Below are positions 58,731-64,000 of a DNA stretch of 64,000 bases, piece after piece. Numbering within the stretch: the stretch's first letter is position 1; the number at the start of each line of letters is the position of its first letter. The DNA is from DASVHS01 sp038244815. GTDB lineage: Bacteria > Acidobacteriota > Thermoanaerobaculia > Gp7-AA8. The stretch is from assembly GCA_038244815.1 (NCBI GenBank), contig JBBRTB010000003.1:1-64000 (forward strand), read 5' to 3'. The notes below the pieces were generated by a model, which was not told the DNA's origin, did not search any database, and saw only the letters and a program-made list of their open reading frames with translations. The translations under genes were made by a program, and so were the position numbers.

Positions 58731-59097
58731 GGTGGTCCTCCGGTTCAGTCGGCTCGCGGCGCCTGGCGGAATCGATCATCGCGCGCAGGATCATCCCGGC
58801 ACCGTACGCAATCAGAAGCAACGGCCACGAGGAGCCGAACGTCAGGCCGAAGAGACGCAGCACCGACACCTGCAGCCACGACCCGATCACGATGAACCAC
58901 AGCCCGTTCCAGGTACGGCCTCGAAGCAGGTGCCTCACGCCGAACGCCACGACGATGAGCGGCCAGTAGTGGTGAGCGATGAATCCGAAATTGGCGACGT
59001 CGAGCCGATCCAGAAGAAACAGGATGCCCACGGCGATGAGAATGAGCCCGGTGAACAGAGCGCCCGGGTCGACGCGCTTTCGCGTGATCTCGTTCAT
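58720..59097 (-). CDS. LiaI-like small membrane protein (DUF5668-type TM5)
   Basis: The 125-residue protein is three or four helices with the LiaI/TM5 pattern, FTGLILIAVGILFLLDRLDVANFGF and IAHHYWPLIVVAFGVRHLL, and a charged end (ARRREPTEPEDHHGA). It corresponds to the membrane half of LiaF without the beta domain. The ATG at 59097 overlaps copy 1 of the LiaF-like gene by 4 nt; the 3' end overlaps copy 2. Probably an assembly partner or anchor. Confidence 0.8.
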   Translation of the reverse strand: MNEITRKRVDPGALFTGLILIAVGILFLLDRLDVANFGFIAHHYWPLIVVAFGVRHLLRGRTWNGLWFIVIGSWLQVSVLRLFGLTFGSSWPLLLIAYGAGMILRAMIDSARRREPTEPEDHHGA

Positions 59098-59780
59098 GCC
59101 ATCCTCGCCGCGACGTCTTTCACATCGACGCCGCCCATCATCACGAATCCCCGGAGAATCAACTGCCGCCCGGTCCGCTTCGATCGCGTCTTGATGTCGA
59201 AGCCGCCCATGAACGGCACCGCGTCGCCGACGACGTCCCAGCCGTCCGGCACGCGAATGGAGATGCCGCCCATCATCGCGAACAACTCGATCACCGCGGG
59301 ACCATGCGCGATATCGGCGGCCGTGAGATCGAGCTTGACGCCGCCCATGAACACGGCCATCCGCCCACCAGTGAAATCGCGGCTGTCGACGGTGATCCTG
59401 CGCTGCGACAGCACGGCGATCCAGGTGTTCCCCGGCTGTGCCGGCCTGACGCCGAACGCCTGCACCACGATCACGATGCCGGCGACGACCAGCAGCAGCG
59501 GCCAGAGGTCGAAGATCGAGAAGCGCATCCATCTCGCCGACCAGATGAGCAGCAGCGAGCCGGCCACGATGCAAGCCAGGGCAAAGGCGCGTGCCGCAAC
59601 GTCCCCGATTTTCAGCAGACCGATGACGATGAGCACGACCGGCCAGTAACGAAGGTATCGATCGCCATCGATGATGTCGAGATTGCCCAGCGTCATCACC
59701 ACGCCGAGCGCGGCGAAGAAGATGCCCAGGACGAGCTTGATGCCCGGCATCGGAGCGGGATGGGTGAGTCGTTCTTCCAT
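59094..59780 (-). CDS. LiaF-like membrane protein, copy 1
   Basis: The 228-residue protein has four helices (KLVLGIFFAALGVVMTLGNL, WPVVLIVIGLLKI, FALACIVAGSLLLIW, FDLWPLLLVVAGIVIVVQAF) and a C-terminal LiaF domain (MAVFMGGVKLDLTAADI, IELFAMMGGISIRVPDGW, VPFMGGFDIKT, GFVMMGGVDVKDV). It heads the operon LiaF - LiaI - LiaF - LytS - LytT. All five genes overlap by 4-11 nt. A TATCTT box ends 6 bases before the ATG. Expected role: sensing envelope damage by cell-wall-active compounds and controlling the kinase. Confidence 0.85.
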   Translation of the reverse strand: MEERLTHPAPMPGIKLVLGIFFAALGVVMTLGNLDIIDGDRYLRYWPVVLIVIGLLKIGDVAARAFALACIVAGSLLLIWSARWMRFSIFDLWPLLLVVAGIVIVVQAFGVRPAQPGNTWIAVLSQRRITVDSRDFTGGRMAVFMGGVKLDLTAADIAHGPAVIELFAMMGGISIRVPDGWDVVGDAVPFMGGFDIKTRSKRTGRQLILRGFVMMGGVDVKDVAARMA

Positions 59781-59786
59781 GCCGCG

Positions 59787-59792
59787 AAGATA
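59787..59792 (-). promoter_or_regulatory. -10-like box of the Lia/Lyt operon
   Basis: TATCTT on the minus strand puts +1 exactly at the ATG (59780): leaderless operon mRNA. Confidence 0.45.
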
Positions 59793-59962
59793 CGGCCACC
59801 ATCAGGATTCGTCTCCGCGCCACCGGCGAACGGCGGTGTCAGGGCGGTGAGCGGAGAGCATTCGCCCAAAATCGGCCGTTAAGACCTTTGACGTATTTTG
59901 GACGGAAAGAACACGCTTTTTCGAACGAGCTCTCCATATGATCGAGACTCCAGGAGACCACG

Positions 59963-60493
59963 ATGCCCATTCAAGGAAGTCTGGCGGCCATGCCCATCCC
60001 GGAGATCCTGATGTGGATCAGCCAGTCTCAGAAAACTGGAACCCTCGAGATCCGTACCTCGCGGTCGACCGAGAAGATGGCTTTTGACCACGGTGCCTTG
60101 ATCTTCTCGTCCTCGTCGAATCCGGAGGCCACCCTGGGCCGCATCCTGATGCGAAGCGGAATCGTGACTGAGGAGGGGCACAAGCGCGCCCGTCAGTTGC
60201 GCAAGACGAAATCGATCGCCGTGGCCAAGGCGCTGCTGGAGCTGGAGATCGTGACCGAGCCGCAACTGCTTCGCTTTCTGCGCAAGAAAGCGGAGAAGGA
60301 GATCTTCGACCTCTTCGACTCGCCGGACGGTGAATTCACCTTCACCGAGAGCGCTTTGCCGCAGCTCGATCTTCTGCCGCTGCGCGTCGATATCTCCAAG
60401 ATGCTTTTGCGCGTGACGCAGGACAAGGACGAGAAGGGCGAGTACGACTTCGACTCCACCGGCATCCGCCTGGACATCCCGCACGACATCTGA
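59963..60493 (+). CDS. DUF4388 (PATAN-type) protein
   Basis: The 176-residue soluble protein begins PIQGSLAAMPIPEILMWISQSQKTGTLEI, the DUF4388 opening, then KMAFDHGALIFSSSSNPEATLGRILMRSGIV and a helical section ending DLFDSPDGEFTFTESALPQLDL. DUF4388 proteins are found with gliding, type IV pili and two-component systems in Myxococcota, Acidobacteriota and cyanobacteria, acting in protein-protein contacts. AGGAG lies 7 bases before the ATG at 59963. No partner gene is next to it. Confidence 0.85.
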   Translation: MPIQGSLAAMPIPEILMWISQSQKTGTLEIRTSRSTEKMAFDHGALIFSSSSNPEATLGRILMRSGIVTEEGHKRARQLRKTKSIAVAKALLELEIVTEPQLLRFLRKKAEKEIFDLFDSPDGEFTFTESALPQLDLLPLRVDISKMLLRVTQDKDEKGEYDFDSTGIRLDIPHDI

Positions 60494-60501
60494 CCGTTCC
60501 C

Positions 60502-60589
60502 GTCATTCCGAGCCGCGAAGACGGCGAGGAATCCGGGTGGCGGCGCGATTCCCCCGCCCAGATTCCTCGCAATCGGCGCTCGGAATGAC
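60502..60589. repeat. Complete CATTCCGAGC inverted-repeat element
   Basis: GTCATTCCGAGC (60502-60513) and GCTCGGAATGAC (60578-60589) are exact 12-bp inverted ends. Internal GACGGCGAGGAATC and AGATTCCTCGC are a second inverted pair. The 88-bp element fills the gap between the DUF4388 gene and the TlpA remnant and could fold into a long hairpin ending transcription from both sides. Confidence 0.8.
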
Positions 60590-60592
60590 CCG

Positions 60593-60887
60593 TCAGTGCA
60601 GCTTCGCCAGCTCCCGGGCGATCTGCTCGTGCAGGTCCGGCGGCGCGCCGTAAAACGCCTTCACCACGCGCCCCTGCCAGTCGGCGATCAGCAGCGTCGG
60701 CACCGCCGGCGGTCCCGAGAAGGCCCGGCGCACGCGGCTGAATCCTGGCGATGACCTGGCGGATGTCCTTCTCCTCGGAGTCGACCGCCACCGCCACCAC
60801 CTGGGCCGACGGCGCCAGCGATCCCTTCATCCACTCCAGCGTGTGAATACAGATCGGGCACCACGTCGCCCAGAACTCCACGACCAC
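60593..60887 (-). pseudogene. TlpA/thioredoxin-like protein, frameshifted
   Basis: From the GTG at 60887 the frame reads VVEFWATWCPICIHTLEWM (a thioredoxin CPIC site) to about 60755, then becomes nonsense. The continuation is in another frame, FSRVRRAFSGPPAVPTLLIA (with the cis-Pro region), then DWQGRVVKAFYGAPPDLHEQ, and ends at 60593. One or two bases are therefore lost or gained near 60750. The usual N-terminal part is also missing: a stop lies 17 codons before, at the end of the upstream class V aminotransferase gene. It belongs to the sulfur operon. It may be a decayed gene or a sequence error; the N-terminal loss argues for decay. Confidence 0.75.
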
Positions 60888-60923
60888 CGGTTGACCGCGA
60901 CACCGCTTGTTGCGGGAATCGTT

Positions 60924-62276
60924 TCAGCCGCGAAACGACCCGATGACGTCCAGAGCGCGACGGATGTCTTCGGCGTTCGTGGCCATCCCCGGCGACGCCC
61001 GCATGGCCCCCACGGCGGCATCGATGCACGAGGCAAATCCCTCCAGCGTGAACGCTGCGTCGAGCCGTTCGAAGCAGTGCGTCATTGCCCCGGCCTCGAG
61101 ACCGAACGCCACTTCCGACGCTCCGGGATTACAGAAGCAGCCGCCGCGCATCGAGACACGCTCCCGCCTGGCCGTCTCTTCGACGATTGAGAAGTGGATC
61201 ACCCTCCCGCCGCGATCGCAGACGTTGAACGCGACCGCTCCGCCGCGATCGCGCATGTCGAGCGGGCCGTAGATCTGCGCCACCGGCGCGCCATTGGGAT
61301 GCCGCAGCGAACGCAGGCCGTCGAGGAAGAGACGCGTGAGCTCCGCCACGTGTGCGGAGAGCCTCGACATCCCCACCTCCTCGAGCATCGCGAACCCGGA
61401 AGGCAGCGCGGCCACACCGAGAAAATCGGGCGTGCCGTCCTCGAACGCTTCGTGCCCGGGACGCAGCCGGTGTGTATCCGCCTTCACCGAAGCAAAGAGG
61501 ACCGTTCCGCCGGCAAACCAGGGGCGCCTCAGCCGCGCCAGCGCATCGCGGCGCGCCACGAGAGCGCCGAGTCCGGTCGGATAGCCGAAGAGCTTGTAGA
61601 ACGAGAGCGCGACGAAGTCCGCCGGCACCTCGCGAAGGCTGAGCGGATGCGTCGGCACGTACGCGGCGACATCGAGCAGCACATCGAATCCCGCGTCCCG
61701 CGCGGTGGTCACAAGCGAGAGTGGATGACGAACGCCGGAGAAATTGGACTGCGCCGGAAACGCGAGCAAGCCCTTCGCCGGAGGAAGCGTCAGCGGCTGA
61801 GGCAGCCGCAGCTCGTCGTCGATGGGCAGATAGCGGACGGCCGCCCCGGCACGCCGCGCGTACTCGCGAATGCCGTTGACCGAGTTGTGATTGTCGACAG
61901 AAAGCACGAACGAACAGTCCGGCCCGAACGGGTAACTCTCGCCGACGAGCTTGATCGCCGCGGTCGCGTTCGCGGTGAAGCAGACACCGTGCGTCGACGA
62001 ATCGACGTCGAGAAAACGGAGAACGAGATCGCGAGCGGACTCCATGAAGTCCGTGCTCGCGTGTGACGGTCCGCTCTCGGAGTGCGGATTGCCGAAGACC
62101 CCTGATTCGAGCAGCTTCTGATGAGCCAGGATCTGCGACGCGCCGTAAAGCGCGCTGCCGGTATAGTCGAGATAGGCGGAATGCTCGCCATCCAGACGTC
62201 CGAACTCGCGCTCCCGCAACGCCGCGAACGAGGTCTCATGCCTCGGCCCACGGGCATCGGTTTTCAGCATCAGCAT
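60924..62276 (-). CDS. Class V aminotransferase, MOCOS/cysteine-desulfurase-like
   Basis: The 450-residue protein is a fold-type I PLP enzyme: YLDYTGSALYGASQI at the N-terminus, the TANATAAIKLVGE phosphate loop, D130-H131-N132-S132 region (VDNHNSVNG), K228 of ALSFYKLFGYPTG as Schiff base, and near the end a CFCNPGASEVAF motif whose Cys can carry the persulfide. This pattern is that of molybdenum-cofactor sulfurase N-terminal domains and SufS-like desulfurases. It overlaps the rhodanese gene by 7 nt, so sulfur handling is supported. XdhA, an enzyme type needing sulfurated Moco, lies 43 kb away. Confidence 0.8.
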   Translation of the reverse strand: MLMLKTDARGPRHETSFAALREREFGRLDGEHSAYLDYTGSALYGASQILAHQKLLESGVFGNPHSESGPSHASTDFMESARDLVLRFLDVDSSTHGVCFTANATAAIKLVGESYPFGPDCSFVLSVDNHNSVNGIREYARRAGAAVRYLPIDDELRLPQPLTLPPAKGLLAFPAQSNFSGVRHPLSLVTTARDAGFDVLLDVAAYVPTHPLSLREVPADFVALSFYKLFGYPTGLGALVARRDALARLRRPWFAGGTVLFASVKADTHRLRPGHEAFEDGTPDFLGVAALPSGFAMLEEVGMSRLSAHVAELTRLFLDGLRSLRHPNGAPVAQIYGPLDMRDRGGAVAFNVCDRGGRVIHFSIVEETARRERVSMRGGCFCNPGASEVAFGLEAGAMTHCFERLDAAFTLEGFASCIDAAVGAMRASPGMATNAEDIRRALDVIGSFRG

Positions 62277-62710
62277 CCGCCTCTCCGTTCACCGCCGAAG
62301 TACCGGCTCGCCGCGGTCGGATGCTTGGGGTGCAGGACTTCGTTGCGCCACGCATCGAAGCCGCCGTCCAGAACATACACCCGGCGGCCAAACCGCTGCC
62401 TGGCCTGCTCGATGGCCGCCGCGTCCGCGACCAGAACGACCGCGTCGCCGTCGCCGACACGCAGCGACTCCAGCGCTGCGTGTTGCGCACCGGGGATATG
62501 GTAGTCGTCAAATTCCGCGCGCGTTCGCACGTCGACGACACGCAGCCCCGGTCTGTGCGACCTGATCCAGCCGGCCAGGTCACTGGCGCTGACCGTCTTC
62601 GGAAGTGCATACGGGCTGCCGGCAAACGGCGCCAGCACACCGAGCGACAGCACCGCGACCGCAAGGGCACGGCGTGAGGGGGTCCATGTCACACGCGTCT
62701 CTCGATCCAT
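62270..62710 (-). CDS. Rhodanese-fold protein without catalytic cysteine
   Basis: The 146-residue protein has an N-terminal membrane anchor or signal (SRRALAVAVLSLGVLAPFAG), then a rhodanese domain: LRVVDVRTRAEFDDYHIPGAQHAAL and RRVYVLDGGFDAWRNEV. The loop that normally bears CxxxxR reads VVLVADAAAIEQ, with no Cys, so it cannot form a persulfide and is probably a sulfur-binding or structural partner. It overlaps the YeeE gene by 22 nt and the class V aminotransferase by 7 nt. Confidence 0.85.
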   Translation of the reverse strand: MDRETRVTWTPSRRALAVAVLSLGVLAPFAGSPYALPKTVSASDLAGWIRSHRPGLRVVDVRTRAEFDDYHIPGAQHAALESLRVGDGDAVVLVADAAAIEQARQRFGRRVYVLDGGFDAWRNEVLHPKHPTAASRYFGGERRGGC

Positions 62711-63261
62711 TCGGCGACGCCGAAGCCGGCGAGCGCCATCATTACGACAGCAAACACAATAACGCCATATGGAGCATGCGCGAGTTGAGCCAACGTCACA
62801 AATCCGCGCGACGTCGACTCGTAAAACGAGGCCAGAGGAGCGAAAGCCAGGCCCGTGGCCAGTACACCGAAAAACATCCCGATGACGACGAAGGCCCCGT
62901 CACCCCGGCCGCTGGCGGCGGCGACGCAGGAGGTGCCGGGACACAAGCCGGCGATGACGAACCCGGCCCCGAACAGAAACCCTCCGGCGAGTTGCGGCAG
63001 GAGGTACGTCGGCGGCACGTACACCCGCGACAGATCGAGCACACCCAGACGGGCCAGCCAGAATGCGCCGAGCATGGCCACGACGATCGCGCTGAACATC
63101 ACCTTGAAGACCGTGAAGTCGGTGAAGTAGAACTGGCCGGTGAGCTTTCGCGCGCTGCCCAGGCCGGCCCGCTCGAGCGTCCAGCCGAAGGCGATGCCGA
63201 TGGCGAACGCCGCGGCGAGCGCCACCGCGGGATTGCTGCCGTCGACCAGCGGCGCTGTCAT
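62689..63261 (-). CDS. YeeE/YedE half-transporter, copy 2
   Basis: The 190-residue membrane protein has about five helices and the YeeE/YedE motif with conserved Cys in GFVIAGLCPGTSCVAAASGRGDG. FAIGIAFGWTLERAGLGSARKLTGQFYFTDFTVFKVMFSAIV at the start is characteristic. YeeE/TsuA proteins carry thiosulfate inward through Cys-lined paths. Here two half-size proteins replace one. It overlaps copy 1 by 4 nt (ATGA). Its partner is the sulfurtransferase upstream. Confidence 0.87.
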   Translation of the reverse strand: MTAPLVDGSNPAVALAAAFAIGIAFGWTLERAGLGSARKLTGQFYFTDFTVFKVMFSAIVVAMLGAFWLARLGVLDLSRVYVPPTYLLPQLAGGFLFGAGFVIAGLCPGTSCVAAASGRGDGAFVVIGMFFGVLATGLAFAPLASFYESTSRGFVTLAQLAHAPYGVIVFAVVMMALAGFGVAEWIERRV

Positions 63262-63794
63262 CGCCACTCTCTCCTCGCGAACGGTGCGACGAGATACGCG
63301 GCGGCGAACGCGGTGAGTATGAACAGCCAGCTTCCGGCGCTCAGTAGCGCGCCGCCGGTCAGCGCCAGTCCGCTCGTGCAGCCGCGCGCCAGCACGGCGC
63401 CGAGGCCCATCACCGCGCCGCCGCCGAACGCTGCGGCGAGCCGGCCGTTGCGCGAGATGCGCGGCCCGCGCTCCACCTCGCGGCGAATCCGTCCGGCCAG
63501 TCGCGCCGACAGATATCCACCGAGAAACACGCCGGCGATCTCGAACAGCAACCAGTCCAGCCACGGTCCTCCGCCGCCGAGGTAGCGGGAGAAGTAGGGA
63601 CTGGAACCGGCACGCGCCGGATCGGCCGCGGCGACGATACCCGCCGCGGTGGTGGCGAACGCCCCCGACGCGCCCAGTCCGCGCCCGGCAACGACGAAGG
63701 ACGCGAGCAGAACGAGACCGAGCGCCGTGCCGGCCACATAAGGGTCTGCGTACGGCCGGTCCGAGGCCTGAGGCCCGAGGCCCGAGGCCTTCAT
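63258..63794 (-). CDS. YeeE/YedE half-transporter, copy 1
   Basis: The 178-residue membrane protein has four or five helices and the conserved Cys motif GLGAVLARGCTSGLALTGGALLSAGSWLF. The first 11 residues after Met (KASGLGPQASD) are encoded by a 29-nt GGCCTCG element lying directly behind the ATG, so the start of the protein is repeat-derived. The ATG at 63794 overlaps the sulfurtransferase stop (ATGA). With copy 2 it likely forms a thiosulfate or sulfur-compound permease. Confidence 0.87.
   Translation of the reverse strand: MKASGLGPQASDRPYADPYVAGTALGLVLLASFVVAGRGLGASGAFATTAAGIVAAADPARAGSSPYFSRYLGGGGPWLDWLLFEIAGVFLGGYLSARLAGRIRREVERGPRISRNGRLAAAFGGGAVMGLGAVLARGCTSGLALTGGALLSAGSWLFILTAFAAAYLVAPFARREWR
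63761..63789. repeat. 29-nt GGCCTCG heptad element, at the 5' end of yeeE copy 1
   Basis: Four CCGAGGC-type heptads (second one CTGAGGC) plus C. It starts four bases from the ATG of the gene on the minus strand. Confidence 0.8.
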
Positions 63795-64000
63795 CGGTTC
63801 GTCTTCGCCGACGGATTGTCGACCGGGAAATCGGTGTGCTTCGACCAGTCCTCGAAGGAGCCGTCGTACAGCATCACCGGATGTCCGAGGGTGCGCGCGG
63901 CAAACAGCATCGCCGTGGCCTGCTGTCCGATGTGGCAATAGCCGATGATGGTGTCGTCCGGCTTCACGCCCGCTTTCGCGAACAGATCGTTGAGCTCCTG
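63791..64000 (-). CDS. Sulfurtransferase (rhodanese), C-terminal part
   Basis: Only the last 69 residues are in the window; the 5' end lies to the right. The active-site loop YCHIGQQATAM carries the persulfide Cys, and TLGHPVMLYDGSFEDWSKHTDFPV is the typical C-terminal rhodanese ending of SseA-type thiosulfate/3-mercaptopyruvate sulfurtransferases. As first visible gene of the sulfur operon it would use thiosulfate taken up by the YeeE pair and feed sulfur to the downstream class V enzyme. Its stop overlaps the YeeE copy 1 start (ATGA). Confidence 0.88.
   Translation of the reverse strand, partial: QELNDLFAKAGVKPDDTIIGYCHIGQQATAMLFAARTLGHPVMLYDGSFEDWSKHTDFPVDNPSAKTNR

Noticed and set aside
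1..64000. Prophage, integrative element or genomic island
   Set aside because: No integrase, transposase, tRNA or phage gene is visible, and gene density looks even.

Overview
This is a gene-dense, high-GC stretch of a bacterial chromosome with about 60 protein genes, no RNA genes and no phage or transposase genes. The cell looks didermic: it encodes an OmpA-type protein, a predicted outer-membrane barrel, lipoproteins and many secreted enzymes. Three very large secreted BNR/sortilin-like proteins, a DUF4388 protein, a Peptidase_Mx-type metalloprotease and abundant short GC-rich repeats suggest Acidobacteriota or a nearby phylum. That placement is inference, because no marker gene is present.

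Region 0.4-9.5 kb. An Acg-type nitroreductase and a radical SAM/SPASM protein overlap as an operon beside a lone hypC. A DUF6335 protein and an unusual CX10CX2C radical SAM protein follow. Next is an iron operon, feoB - Cys-rich mini-protein - feoA, and a NarL-type two-component pair.

Region 9.5-16.8 kb, minus strand, is an anaerobic or nitrogen-oxide respiratory module: membrane cytochrome b, molybdopterin oxidoreductase of the NasA/NarB type, a four-cluster ferredoxin, a Rieske protein, a small DUF6755-like membrane protein, a TDT/SLAC1 channel and a Crp/Fnr regulator, then ric for Fe-S repair. A perfect palindrome, ATGAC-N4-GTCAT, lies about 41 bp upstream of predicted start points for the respiratory operon, ric and feoB. 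It very probably marks the regulon of the Crp/Fnr protein encoded there.

Region 16.8-36 kb carries a xanthine dehydrogenase small subunit without its large subunit, an MFS transporter, a kynureninase-like enzyme, OmpA, an M1 aminopeptidase, an adenosine-deaminase-like enzyme, a remnant-like XRE regulator, and two of the three giant BNR proteins (the third is at 41-44 kb).

Region 36-56 kb contains a metallopeptidase/ATP-grasp pair, a PH-domain protein, an aspartoacylase-like enzyme, FG-GAP proteins, a barrel protein, arfB, an M3 peptidase, a flavin monooxygenase, transporters, a Tim44-like/TPM envelope group and a saccharopine-dehydrogenase-like protein.

Region 56-64 kb holds a five-gene LiaF-LiaI-LiaF-LytS-LytT envelope-sensing operon and a DUF4388 protein. 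A sulfur operon running off the right edge encodes a sulfurtransferase, two YeeE half-transporters, a rhodanese without its catalytic Cys, a MOCOS-like class V aminotransferase and a frameshifted TlpA.

Two genome-style traits recur. Many operons have a -10-like TANNNT box ending 6-9 bases before the start codon and no Shine-Dalgarno, the signature of leaderless mRNAs. Families of short tandem GC-rich repeats, notably 29-nt elements made of four heptads plus one base, sit in spacers and inside coding regions.
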